Positions 6,707-13,372 are shown, counted from the stretch's first letter. The stretch: DNA of 48,188 bases from a virus (IMGVR_UViG_3300036850_000122:1-48188), one strand, 5' to 3'. The notes: generated from the sequence alone by a model not told the origin. A program made the numbers and translations.

Positions 6707-7009
6707 TCAGATCTCCCTCTCCAGCCGAACCGTCTCCACGCTGCGCACGTCGAACCGAGCGGTCAGCGTGCCGTGTTTGCGCAGCCATACCGGCTGCCTG
6801 CGCAGCTTGTACGCCTGCGTGACCTCCATCGACCCCGTGCCGGGAATCCGGCACAGGCCCGGGTACGACAACACCCACTGAGCCGCCGTGCTCGGCGACG
6901 ATGCCTTGACGTTCACCGCGGCCACCGTGACGTGCGTGAACGCACGGTTCACCGCGCGCACGTTGACCCGGTACACCGAGTGCGGCGGACTGTCCGAAAG
7001 AATCGGCAT
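6707..7009 (-). CDS. Hypothetical basic protein (100 aa)
   Basis: ATG after AGGAGGGG. The N-terminal half is rich in Val and Ala with beta character (VYRVNVRAVNRAFTHVTVAA); the C-terminal half is basic (YKLRRQPVWLRKHG) and ends FDVRSVETVRLEREI. No Cys pair. It is the first of two coupled leftward genes, with a small hairpin at 7047-7064 upstream. Function unknown. Confidence 0.6.
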   Translation of the reverse strand: MPILSDSPPHSVYRVNVRAVNRAFTHVTVAAVNVKASSPSTAAQWVLSYPGLCRIPGTGSMEVTQAYKLRRQPVWLRKHGTLTARFDVRSVETVRLEREI

Positions 7010-7046
7010 GACTTCCCCTCCTGTGACTGTGCGGACATCCGGCCCG

Positions 7047-7064
7047 CCGTTCCCTGCGGAACGG
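7047..7064. terminator. Small hairpin
   Basis: CCGTTCC-ctgc-GGAACGG, a 7-bp perfect stem with a 4-nt loop, just beyond the stop of the 7085-7438 gene. Likely a weak terminator or a transcript-end hairpin. Confidence 0.4.
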
Positions 7065-7084
7065 TGAGCCGAGACCCGTACAGG

Positions 7085-7438
7085 TCAGGCGTAGTGAGTC
7101 CAGCGCTCCCCGTCGCGCTCACGCCATGCGACCGCGTGACCGTTCGGGCACGAACCAAACGTGCACCCCCACGACTCGACAGAGCATGACGCGCCGAACC
7201 CGACGAGCCACCGCCCGCCGTCGTCGTCCACCAGGGAGCGCACGCTCCGCGCATACCAGCGGTCACCGATCGTCGCCGGTCCAGAGACGATCTGATACCG
7301 GACGTCGTCGCCCATACCGAGGTGATTCTTCGGACAGAAGTGAACCAAGTGCTCGCCTTCCACACGGATCGTCAGTCCCATGTCCGCGCGGGTGATGGGC
7401 GTCTTGCCGTCCCACTCGTACGGCAGTCTCTTTCTCAT
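7085..7438 (-). CDS. Hypothetical Cys-containing protein (117 aa)
   Basis: The start overlaps the preceding stop in a TGATG junction; a GTG one codon upstream is an alternative. GGGAGGGTGAG precedes it. The C-terminal half has several Cys (FCPKNHLG, ASCSVESWGCTFGSCPNGH) and ends WRERDGERWTHYA. This may be a small zinc-stabilised domain. It is the last gene of a three-gene leftward unit. Family unknown. Confidence 0.65.
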   Translation of the reverse strand: MRKRLPYEWDGKTPITRADMGLTIRVEGEHLVHFCPKNHLGMGDDVRYQIVSGPATIGDRWYARSVRSLVDDDGGRWLVGFGASCSVESWGCTFGSCPNGHAVAWRERDGERWTHYA

Positions 7439-7740
7439 CACTCACCCTCCCGTTCCGGCGCGATCCTCGTGCAGTACGACCCGAACGCGTCGAACGCGTC
7501 CACCTCGCCCGTGTAGCCGATGCTCGGCACGTGCACGGTCACCCGCCTGCCGTCAATGGCCCGGATATACCCCCACGTGGCGCGGTGCGGATTGATATAC
7601 CCGTAGTTGTTCGGCGGGTAGAACGCTGCGAGGTGGCCGATGTACGGCTTCAGCGCTTCAGTGATCTCCTCGGCGCTGAGCCCCTGCTGGGTGCTCAGGT
7701 ACACCGTGCCGTCCGTGCTGGCCACGTACTTTGGAATCAT
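7438..7740 (-). CDS. Hypothetical protein (100 aa)
   Basis: ATG after GGGGAG. MIPKYVASTDGTVYLSTQQG is followed by a helix (LSAEEITEALKPYIGHL), then Tyr-rich beta strands (NNYGYINPHRATWGYIR, RRVTVHVPSIGYTG). It looks like a small mixed alpha/beta domain. Middle gene of the unit 7085-8013. Family unknown. Confidence 0.65.
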   Translation of the reverse strand: MIPKYVASTDGTVYLSTQQGLSAEEITEALKPYIGHLAAFYPPNNYGYINPHRATWGYIRAIDGRRVTVHVPSIGYTGEVDAFDAFGSYCTRIAPEREGE

Positions 7741-7749
7741 GTCTCTCCC

Positions 7750-8013
7750 CTAGTCCCTGTCGTCCGGAGCGGTGATGCCGTGCGTACGCAGCAGTGCGCG
7801 CAGTTCCTCGTTCTCCTGACGCAACTGAGCCTCTCGCGTGCGCGCGTTGCTCTCCCGTCGGCGTGCGTTGTCGTGCGCGTAGGACTCGACAACCAGAGCT
7901 GCCACCTCAGGGTCACAGTCGTCAAGGTCGCCCGCGGTGAGCCCTACCTCACGCTCGTATCCGGGGTTCTCCTCGCGGTACTGCATGTCACGCATGTCGT
8001 CGTAGTTGAGCAT
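7750..8013 (-). CDS. Coiled-coil small protein (87 aa)
   Basis: ATG after GAGGAG. The first half is acidic (MLNYDDMRDMQYREENPGY, DLDDCDPEVAALVV); residues about 50-78 form a clear heptad helix (RRRESNARTREAQLRQENEE and on), suggesting a dimer. It is the first gene of its leftward unit, and its promoter region carries the remarkable inverted-repeat cluster at 8029-8196. It might be a small transcriptional or assembly regulator, but that is only suggested by position. Confidence 0.65.
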   Translation of the reverse strand: MLNYDDMRDMQYREENPGYEREVGLTAGDLDDCDPEVAALVVESYAHDNARRRESNARTREAQLRQENEELRALLRTHGITAPDDRD

Positions 8014-8028
8014 GTCTCTCCTCAGTCC

Positions 8029-8196
8029 GGCACGGAGTGTCACCTAAGTGACACTCCGTGCCATTTCTCCGCCGTGACACGACGTGTCATGTCGGGACTA
8101 CACCAGTTGAACGCGTTCAACTCCGTACCGAACGACCGTTCGGTACGGAGCGCGGATTCTCCGACGATCAAAGTCTCAACCTCAAGTTGAGACTTT
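8029..8196. promoter_or_regulatory. Cluster of five unrelated perfect inverted repeats
   Basis: In 168 bp there are: a 15-bp stem with 4-nt loop (8029-8043/8048-8062), starting GGCACGGAGTG; TGACACGACGTGTCA (8075-8089); AGTTGAACGCGTTCAACT (8105-8122); 14-bp arms CTCCGTACCGAACG with 2-nt centre (8121-8134/8137-8150); and 11-bp arms AAAGTCTCAAC with 5-nt centre (8170-8180/8186-8196). The first lies next to the ribosome-binding site of the 87-aa gene; the others look like operators of different dimeric regulators of TetR or MarR type. The region codes for nothing visible. Confidence 0.8.
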
Positions 8197-8212
8197 TCAG
8201 GTGGGGCGCAGG

Positions 8213-8641
8213 CTAGATGCGGTAGCCCAGTTGCGCGCAGGTGAGGGTGGCGTCTTGGCCTGCCCAGCGGTTGACCTGCTCGTTGTTGCGGTAGGTGTCG
8301 TAGGTGACGTCACCGGTGAGTTCGCGGGTGGCGGTCATGATGCCGCCGTGGCGGTGGGCGTAGCGGCAGATGCCGCGCTGGGTGGTGTAGTCGTCGTGCT
8401 CCTGGCCGCGCTTGCCCTCGGGTACGGCGTTCCACAGGCGGGCGGCGTCCTTGGGCGTGCCGTGGGTGAGGCAGGCGTGATCGTAGGCGGGCTGTCCGCG
8501 GTAGCCGGTGTCACAGACGGAGGCCATGAGGGGGTGGGTGGGGGTGGGGGCTGCTTGTGCGCTGGGGGTGGTGGCGGTGAGGAGGGTGATGAGTCCTGCG
8601 CCGATGCCTGCGAATGCACGCCGGATACTGATCATGCGCAT
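8213..8641 (-). CDS. Secreted Cys-containing protein (142 aa)
   Basis: The N-terminus is a textbook signal peptide: MRMISIRR, a hydrophobic core (FAGIGAGLITLLTATTP) and a cut site at SAQA-AP near residue 30. The mature part, about 112 residues, has four Cys (VCDTGY, HACLT, GICRY, LTCAQL) that could form two disulfides. It is not a known lysin or lipase. AAGGA lies 6 nt before the ATG. A phage-encoded exported protein may alter the lysogen surface or act outside the cell; both are guesses. Confidence 0.7.
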   Translation of the reverse strand: MRMISIRRAFAGIGAGLITLLTATTPSAQAAPTPTHPLMASVCDTGYRGQPAYDHACLTHGTPKDAARLWNAVPEGKRGQEHDDYTTQRGICRYAHRHGGIMTATRELTGDVTYDTYRNNEQVNRWAGQDATLTCAQLGYRI

Positions 8642-8705
8642 GTCATGTCCTTGTCTGGTGGTGTCCGTATACCAGCGGGCTGCTGAGAGACCATGCGGAC
8701 ATCGG

Positions 8706-8730
8706 GCGCACCCCCGTGGGGAGGGTGCGC
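8706..8730 (-). terminator. Stem-loop, probable terminator
   Basis: GCGCACCC (8706-8713) pairs with GGGTGCGC (8723-8730) across a 9-nt loop. It lies 16 nt past the TGA that ends the readthrough extension of the 8828-9064 gene, and nearly 100 nt past the TAG that ends the gene itself. Confidence 0.5.
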
Positions 8731-8746
8731 GCCGGACCCGCAGGGG

Positions 8747-9064
8747 TCAGTCACCGACGTTGCCGTCACAGTGGGGCGCATCACAGCCCCAGTTGATACC
8801 GGGGCCGCACGTGCACTCCGGCTTCGGCTAGGGCAGGTACGTGTCCGGTCGCAGTGCCGGGTACCTCTCCAGCCCGAAGCGCTCCCAGACGGCGGGTGAG
8901 GGCATCGCGTCGTCCACGAGGGCGTGCCACAGGTCTGTGGCCACGCTGTACCCGGCATCGGTGAACGCGTTGGCCAAGGCGGATGCATCGTAGGCCCGTG
9001 CCGTGTTGAAGGTTTCGATGTTGTCGCCCGTGACAGGGTTGTCGACGAACACGTTGAAACTCAT
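8747..9064 (-). CDS. Small protein (78 aa) with candidate amber-readthrough extension (26 aa)
   Basis: MSFNVFVDNPVTGDNIETF after GGAAGG ends at TAG, 8828-8830, giving 78 residues (helical, DASALANAFTDAGYSV). The frame then continues PKPECTCGPGINWGCDAPHC and on to TGA at 8747, 26 codons, 21 ending in G or C. The extension has four Cys in a zinc-knuckle-like layout and no start codon of its own, so only readthrough or a mutated stop would express it. The protein family is unknown. Confidence 0.5.
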
Positions 9065-9164
9065 TGTCTGCTTGCCTTCCGCTTGGGTTGTGAGCCGGTA
9101 CCGGTACACACAGACCAGGCCAGCACGGGGCGGGGGCTGTGTGCGCCGGAGATCGGATCACCCC

Positions 9165-9389
9165 CTAGTGGGTGCGTGCGGGCTGTGTGTAGCCCTCCGC
9201 GGCGATGCGGGTGTATGCGGCGTACGTGGTGCCGTCGGATGACCAGCCCTTGGCCACGGTGCGGCCGGACACGGTGACTTTCGCGGGTGACTCGGCTGTC
9301 GAGTAGCCGTTGCCCGGACGCTGCCAGTACTCGACACGCTGCCCCAGCGGTGATGTTGCGTGGAGTGTGAGTCGCCATTCTCCAGCCAT
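9165..9389 (-). CDS. Small beta-rich protein (74 aa)
   Basis: ATG after GGGGAAAG. MAGEWRLTLHATSPLGQRVEY, then GRTVAKGWSSDGTTYAAYTRIA: a short all-beta-looking protein with no Cys. It stops with TAG. It is downstream of, and 10 nt from, the 59-aa gene, in one leftward unit that starts at 10408. Function unknown. Confidence 0.6.
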   Translation of the reverse strand: MAGEWRLTLHATSPLGQRVEYWQRPGNGYSTAESPAKVTVSGRTVAKGWSSDGTTYAAYTRIAAEGYTQPARTH

Positions 9390-9399
9390 GATCTTTCCC

Positions 9400-9579
9400 C
9401 TATCGCTCGAACTTGGCCAGGCTCACGCCGGTCCGGTGCTCGCCTGGCCACAGGATGAGACCCAGCGGTTGCACGTTGGACTGCACATGCACTGCACAGT
9501 CGTGGTCCACCTGCGTCACTGTCATCTGCTGTGGTTCCAGCCAACACGTGGCTACAACCTGGGAGCCTTCACTCAGCAC
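9400..9579 (-). CDS. Small hypothetical protein (59 aa, GTG start)
   Basis: GTG follows AGGGGAAAGCT, nearly the same leader as the next gene (GGGGAAAG). The protein VLSEGSQVVATCWLEPQQ continues as beta strands (MTVTQVDHDCAVHVQSN) to an Arg/Lys end. Two Cys, no motif. A longer upstream frame exists but crosses a terminator hairpin. Function unknown. Confidence 0.55.
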   Translation of the reverse strand: MLSEGSQVVATCWLEPQQMTVTQVDHDCAVHVQSNVQPLGLILWPGEHRTGVSLAKFER

Positions 9580-9613
9580 AGCTTTCCCCTCTCTGCCAGG
9601 CCGTCCGGCCTGC

Positions 9614-9656
9614 CGCAGCCCACGGGCGGCCCCCGTGGGGGTGTCCGTGGGCTGCG
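9614..9656 (-). terminator. Nested stem-loop, probable terminator
   Basis: CGCAGCCCACGG (9614-9625) pairs perfectly with CCGTGGGCTGCG (9645-9656); the 19-nt loop can form an inner GC stem. It lies 15 nt past the stop of the 245-aa gene at 9671. Confidence 0.65.
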
Positions 9657-9670
9657 ACTGCCAGACGGAC

Positions 9671-10408
9671 TCAGCTGCGCGTGGCAGACCCCGCTGTGCG
9701 CGCTGTGTACGCGTCACGGCACTTCGTACGGCGCCGTGCCCGTTTCTGGGAAGCGGACAGCACGGGGGCAGGCTCCGGCACGGCCAGAATGGTGCGGTCG
9801 AAGCGTTCCCGCCCCAGCGGGCCTTCCAGGACCGTGCGGACGGGCTTGTCGTTCGTGCGCTCGCGGGGGGCCTTCACTACGGCCGCTTCGATGGCGCGCC
9901 CACGGATGAGCGTCGGCCCACGGTGCACGGCAGCGATGTCGGCCTCCCGCGCATCCAGGACCGCGCTGCCCCCCCTCATGGCCTCCAGGCGCCGGAACAT
10001 GTCCGCGATCATGTCGTCACACTGGCGTGTCGCGTCGCTCGCGGTGCTCTCGCCACGCTTGCGCGCCACAGCCGTCAGAGCCGTGTGGCGCTTCTTCCAG
10101 TACGCCAGGGAGCGACGCACGTTGTCCTCACTGGCCACAACGTCCTCAAGCTTGGAGCGTCCCTTGGGGCCCTTCACAGGGACCTTGACCGTGCCCGTGC
10201 CCGTGGCGCCGTCGATCTCTGCGACGCGACGGCGCTCAGCGGCCCGGGGGTCGCCTGTACGCACACCCGTGTCGGTGACGGCCGTCATCGGCTCGGCCAG
10301 TGCCTTGCCCGTCCGCACGCCCTCCACATGGGCAGCGCGCGCTGCGTTCACCTTGATACGGAACACGTCACACAGTTCCGCGTAATCCACTTGTCCTTTG
10401 CGAGCCAT
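9671..10408 (-). CDS. Basic hypothetical protein (245 aa)
   Basis: ATG after GGAAGGGGG within the GACAAGGAAGG leader. The protein is basic, with many Arg, and mostly helical: residues 10-35 (AELCDVFRIKVNAARAAH), 85-125 (LEDVVASEDNVRRSLAYW and on) and 130-150 (CDDMIADMFRRLEAMRGG). The C-terminal 40 residues are very basic (SASQKRARRRTKC). Nucleic-acid binding is likely from composition only. It is the first gene after the long non-coding region. The opposite strand is also open here, but without good starts. Confidence 0.65.
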   Translation of the reverse strand: MARKGQVDYAELCDVFRIKVNAARAAHVEGVRTGKALAEPMTAVTDTGVRTGDPRAAERRRVAEIDGATGTGTVKVPVKGPKGRSKLEDVVASEDNVRRSLAYWKKRHTALTAVARKRGESTASDATRQCDDMIADMFRRLEAMRGGSAVLDAREADIAAVHRGPTLIRGRAIEAAVVKAPRERTNDKPVRTVLEGPLGRERFDRTILAVPEPAPVLSASQKRARRRTKCRDAYTARTAGSATRS

Positions 10409-10443
10409 GATCGGCCCCCTTCCTTGTCATCTGTCTCGAACGG

Positions 10444-10502
10444 GGCGCGCACCAGGGGAACCACACACGGGCGAACCCGGGGGTTCCTGCACGGTGCGCG
10501 CC
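10444..10502. repeat. Large two-part hairpin
   Basis: GGCGCGCACC (10444-10453) pairs perfectly with GGTGCGCGCC (10493-10502), and an inner GGAACC pairs with GGTTCC. The resulting 59-nt hairpin contains one of the ACCAGGGG-AACCACACA elements in its 5' side. It lies just upstream of the leader of the 245-aa gene. Confidence 0.55.
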
Positions 10503-10516
10503 ACACTGCTCTCACA

Positions 10517-10543
10517 AGCCCCCTCCGCGACGCGTCGGGGGCT
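10517..10543. repeat. GC-rich hairpin
   Basis: AGCCCCC (10517-10523) pairs with GGGGGCT (10537-10543), with the palindrome CGACGCGTCG in between. Likely a terminator or RNA-structural element of the non-coding region. Confidence 0.5.
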
Positions 10544-11079
10544 CTTCCGCCCGGGGCCCTTGCTAGAGGCCACACGGGGCGGGAAACGTTGGCGTAAGCC
10601 ACTGGTGCACTGACACTCGGGGGACCGCCCCTTGCCCGCGTTGCTGCGCGGGAACCGCACCTAGGAGCCCGCTCCACACCACAAGCGCGGAGGCACGGAC
10701 ACCATCGTCAGTACGGCTGTCAGACCTGGTCCACGGTCGCGCATCCAGCAGCGCACTCGCGCACACCACGGGGGCGTGCGGGCATGTGCCGCGCAGGAGC
10801 GTCTAGAACCAGGGCCCGGACCACACAGTCCCCCACGTGCGCGAGGACGGGGTCCGCCGGATTGCCCGCGCCCGGAGTGGTCACGGCGCGTCTTACGGAT
10901 CTCGGTATGGCAAAGCATGTGTGCAGGTGTCAGGAGGCCAGCCCTCCCCACCCAAGCTCCGACGCTCGGGCGCACTCCACACCAGGGGGAACCACACAGC
11001 CCCCAGGGTGCAGGGGACGGGGTAGCCGCGCGTGATGTGGCCAGGAACGGTGCTCGCGCCGGGGGACGCGGGACCGGTG

Positions 11080-11098
11080 GATCTTGAGGTCCAAGATC
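11080..11098. promoter_or_regulatory. Operator-like palindrome CTTG-N5-CAAG
   Basis: GATCTTG-aggtc-CAAGATC has 7-bp arms and contains CTTGAGGTCCAAG at 11083-11095. This matches the CTTG-N5-CAAG pattern found in front of the methyltransferase gene and the XRE regulator gene. Confidence 0.5.
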
Positions 11099-11207
11099 GC
11101 CAGGGAGCAGGGGGCCGTACGCGAGCGCACGGGTCCTGCCACCCAGGTATCGCTTGGTTACTCAGGGTTAGGGTGTCGGTTCGCGCGAGGTCACCTCCCG
11201 GGTAAAC

Positions 11208-11228
11208 GATCTTGGACCTTCCAAGATC
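11208..11228. promoter_or_regulatory. Operator-like palindrome with 9-bp arms
   Basis: GATCTTGGA-cct-TCCAAGATC, perfect 9-bp arms around a 3-nt centre, 110 bp from the similar palindrome at 11080-11098. The inner spacing is 2 bp longer than in the other CTTG/CAAG sites, so it may be a variant site or a hairpin. Confidence 0.5.
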
Positions 11229-11285
11229 AACATCAGCGACCCCAGGGGTCACTCATGATCACCTTGGACCGGTGACGGGGGACCA

Positions 11286-11311
11286 GGGGGAGGGCGAGGA
11301 GACCCTCCCCC
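11286..11311 (-). terminator. Probable terminator of the 113-aa gene
   Basis: GGGGGAGGG (11286-11294) pairs with CCCTCCCCC (11303-11311) across 8 nt, beginning 8 nt past the stop of the leftward gene at 11319. Confidence 0.6.
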
Positions 11312-11318
11312 CGGGAGC

Positions 11319-11660
11319 TCACAGACCCTGGGGCATCTGCGCGACCCTGGTCCGGTCGTAGATCCGAATGGTCTGGACCGCCCGACCGAACGACTCCTCA
11401 CCCTGACCACCCAGGGTGATCACCGCGTCCGCCACCTGCGGGTGACGCGAGGCCAGCCTGGCCAGGACCGTGGCCAGGTCGGCGCCGTCCCCCATGATCC
11501 GGCGGAGGCGCGAGGTGAAGATCATCAGGCGGTCGTCCTCACCCGGGGCCGCGACGATCATGGCCGGAGCGTCCGCGATCTTGTTCTTCGCGATCTTGGG
11601 CGCAGGGGTGCCCTGGGTCGGCTGAACGAAGGGCGTGACGAGGTAAGCCTTGGCGTTCAT
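11319..11660 (-). CDS. Hypothetical protein (113 aa)
   Basis: ATG 6 nt after GAGAGG; another ATG two codons upstream would be too close to it. MNAKAYLVTPFVQPTQGTP is followed by a basic loop and a compact alpha/beta part (DRLMIFTSRLRRIMGDG, LATVLARLASRHPQVADAV, QTIRIYDRTRVAQ). No known motif. It is a single-gene leftward unit with its own terminator and with direct repeats upstream (11770-11829), so it may be separately regulated. Confidence 0.65.
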   Translation of the reverse strand: MNAKAYLVTPFVQPTQGTPAPKIAKNKIADAPAMIVAAPGEDDRLMIFTSRLRRIMGDGADLATVLARLASRHPQVADAVITLGGQGEESFGRAVQTIRIYDRTRVAQMPQGL

Positions 11661-12144
11661 GATCATCCTCTCGGTCGGTACCGCCTGCCCGGGGAGGCCT
11701 TCCGCCTGCCCTTCGATGTCTCTAGTATAGCCCCCTGGGGGTCACGAGAACAGCACGGACAGGTCACGGATAGGTCACGAATGTGATGTCACTCAGCGTC
11801 AACCGGCGGTTACTCAGAGTCAACCGGCGCTCACGTGAGCACGTGGGAGATTTGAGGGCAATTCGGACATTTACCTCGAATTCCGACAAATTTCCCGCAG
11901 TGGTGCCGTGAGAAATATATACCCCGAAACCACCTATAGCGATCCCGACATAAGGTACATATCCACCGGGGTGCCGTCCGGGTCCCGCCGTCGGACGGCC
12001 GCAGCGGCGACCACAGGTGTTCAGCCTGCTGCCGGGTAGAGCCCGATGCTGCTACTGCAGGGCGCGCGCTGGCCAGCCACGCACGGGACGCCCCTGCAGG
12101 GAATCTATCAGCGTGCAGGCGCCGCTCCATGGGATATTCGACCC
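11661..12144. other. Intergenic control region
   Basis: A 484-bp gap. It contains GGTCACGGAT/GGTCACGAAT repeats (11762-11782), two 18-bp direct repeats (11791-11829), and a relatively AT-rich stretch around 11850-11960 with paired AATTCGGACATTT/AATTCCGACAAAT elements. No gene is supported inside. It probably carries the divergent promoters of the 113-aa and 45-aa genes. Confidence 0.55.
11791..11829. repeat. 18-bp direct repeats, 21-bp period
   Basis: ACTCAGCGTCAACCGGCG (11791-11808) and ACTCAGAGTCAACCGGCG (11812-11829) differ at one base and lie exactly two helical turns apart, which fits two regulator dimers on one DNA face. A shorter relative, GGTTACTCAGGGTT, is at 11156. Confidence 0.65.
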
Positions 12145-12282
12145 ATGGAATCCACCGAGCACATCACCATTCTGCCTGCCGACCTCTACGACGAGCTGGC
12201 GGCCGACACCCCCACCGAGCCCTGCAAGGCGCTCCAGGAAGCCGCCAGGCGCGCCAGGGAGGTCATCACACGCAAGGAGTAG
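12145..12282 (+). CDS. Tiny acidic helical protein (45 aa)
   Basis: MESTEHITILPADLYDELAA followed by a helix to ITRKE. No ribosome-binding site is visible and the ATG may be near the transcript start. The compact strand-helix-helix pattern resembles small ribbon-helix-helix or antitoxin-like proteins, but that is not certain. It faces the methyltransferase gene, with a strong terminator between them. Confidence 0.5.
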   Translation: MESTEHITILPADLYDELAADTPTEPCKALQEAARRAREVITRKE

Positions 12283-12333
12283 CTTCTGGGTGTGGCACAC
12301 TGGCCGTGCTCCTGGCAACGCGGGAGACGCACA

Positions 12334-12365
12334 GTGGGCCCTGGATTCAGAGATCCGGGGCCCAC
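12334..12365. terminator. Bidirectional terminator hairpin
   Basis: GTGGGCCC (12334-12341) pairs with GGGCCCAC (12358-12365); inside, GGAT (12343-12346) pairs with ATCC (12353-12356). It sits between the convergent 45-aa and methyltransferase genes. Confidence 0.65.
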
Positions 12366-12367
12366 CG

Positions 12368-13042
12368 CTATGCTGCCGCGGCGTATCCGAGCCGCTCGAT
12401 CAGCACCGCCCCGACGAAGCGGGTGTACGCCGGGGGCACAGCCTGCCGGATCCCGTCCTGGTTGGCCCAGGGCATCTGCATGACCTCCCTGGCCTTCTCA
12501 AGGCCGGAGAAGTTGCCGACGAGGGAATGGAACTCCCCCTCGGCCGCGGGCCGTCCCATGCGCGCTGTGGGCGCCTTGTGGGGCGGGTGTGCGCCGGGGT
12601 ACAGGCGCAGGGGCCAGCTGGTCTCGAACAGCCGGTGGCGGTAGGTCGTGAGGCCGAACATCGCCCCGCACAGCAGCACCGGATCCACGAGCGGGGCGCC
12701 GATGACGTTCTCGATGACGTAGGGCCGCCCGCTGGCCCTCAGGGCGCTTCGCGTCGGCCCGATGAGGTCCGGGTGCCGGTAGGCGGCGGGAGCCCCATGA
12801 CGGGCCACGGAGTAGGCGCGGCAGGGCGGTGAGGCGTGGATGGCGTCGTACTCCTGGCCGTGGTCGTAGAGGTACTCCAGGGCATCGCCGTGGATGAAGC
12901 GGACGCCGTCGGGCCGGTGCTGCGGGCGGATGGGGCGGATGTCGACGCCGGTGACGTCGAACCCGGCGAGGCGGTAACCGTACCCGGCGCCGAACTGGCC
13001 GCAGAACAGGTCCAGCAGTCGTGGCCGCCCCGTCGTCTTCAT
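12368..13042 (-). CDS. Phage DNA (cytosine-5)-methyltransferase
   Basis: Expected to methylate cytosine C5 in phage DNA, probably to avoid host restriction. Residues 9-23 (LLDLFCGQFGAGYGY) are the AdoMet-binding motif I, SPPCRAYS near 71-78 contains the catalytic Cys74 of motif IV, and YVIENV near 108-113 is motif VI. At 224 residues it is a short phage-type enzyme, and no partner nuclease gene is next to it. The ATG has no Shine-Dalgarno; a -10-like TACCGT 7 nt before it suggests a leaderless mRNA. A CTTG-N5-CAAG palindrome lies over the -35 region. Confidence 0.85.
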   Translation of the reverse strand: MKTTGRPRLLDLFCGQFGAGYGYRLAGFDVTGVDIRPIRPQHRPDGVRFIHGDALEYLYDHGQEYDAIHASPPCRAYSVARHGAPAAYRHPDLIGPTRSALRASGRPYVIENVIGAPLVDPVLLCGAMFGLTTYRHRLFETSWPLRLYPGAHPPHKAPTARMGRPAAEGEFHSLVGNFSGLEKAREVMQMPWANQDGIRQAVPPAYTRFVGAVLIERLGYAAAA

Positions 13043-13070
13043 GGAATCAACGGTAGAGGCAGCAATATGG

Positions 13071-13083
13071 CTTGTAATCCAAG
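13071..13083. promoter_or_regulatory. Operator-like palindrome at methyltransferase promoter
   Basis: CTTGTAATCCAAG (reverse strand CTTGGATTACAAG) is one base from the perfect site at 32554-32566, and the flanking GACGC is also conserved. It overlaps the -35 position of the methyltransferase promoter (TTACAA, 16 nt, TACCGT on the minus strand), so a bound protein should repress it. Confidence 0.6.
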
Positions 13084-13215
13084 ACGCAGGCCCGAGCCGT
13101 ACTTAAGGATCGCCAGACCACCCAGGCAAATCCACGCAAACCATCCCAGCCTTGGGATTCTTAAGTCGCCCTCGGGGCCACGTCTTCAGATCGAAGGGCA
13201 TGGGAGAATCGGGCC

Positions 13216-13368
13216 GTGGACGAATGGCGCGGCGGAGCAGCCTGGCAGAAAACCCCCTGCACACGGTGCGGAACGTTCCATCCGCGGCACTGCCCCGACT
13301 GCCCAAACGATCCGCCCTGCGCCGACCATGTGTGCTGCTGGCCGGACGATGGGGATGTGGAAGGGTGA
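13216..13368 (+). CDS. Small Cys-rich protein (50 aa, GTG start)
   Basis: VDEWRGGAAWQKTPCTRCG, then HCPDCP, CADHVCCW. Seven Cys and several His make a zinc-ribbon-like protein likely. It lacks a good ribosome-binding site and may be leaderless. It is the first gene of a short rightward pair with the DUF2829 gene, whose ATG lies 4 nt after its stop. The pair is divergent from the methyltransferase gene, with operator-like sites between. Confidence 0.55.
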   Translation: MDEWRGGAAWQKTPCTRCGTFHPRHCPDCPNDPPCADHVCCWPDDGDVEG

Positions 13369-13372
13369 GGGC

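Larger units (their letters stand above)
10409..11285. other. Long non-coding region rich in hairpins
   Basis: About 880 bp without a gene I can support on either strand. It holds several strong hairpins (10444-10502, 10517-10543), three degenerate copies of an ACCAGGG..ACCACACA element (near 10451, 10807 and 10980), two GATCTTG-type palindromes (11080-11098, 11208-11228) and a GGTTACTCAGGGTT element (11156) shared with 11809-11819. It could be an origin, a structured RNA or a control region. Confidence 0.6.

Noticed and set aside
9413-10597. Long open frame on the plus strand opposite the 245-aa gene
   Set aside because: It crosses a terminator and the promoter leader of the leftward gene, has no ribosome-binding site, and its protein is unusually rich in Arg, His and Cys without pattern. 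The minus-strand frame has a good start and normal composition.
11750-11830. CRISPR-like repeats
   Set aside because: Only two copies of each repeat, with spacing of one or two helical turns and no unique spacers; they look like operator sites.
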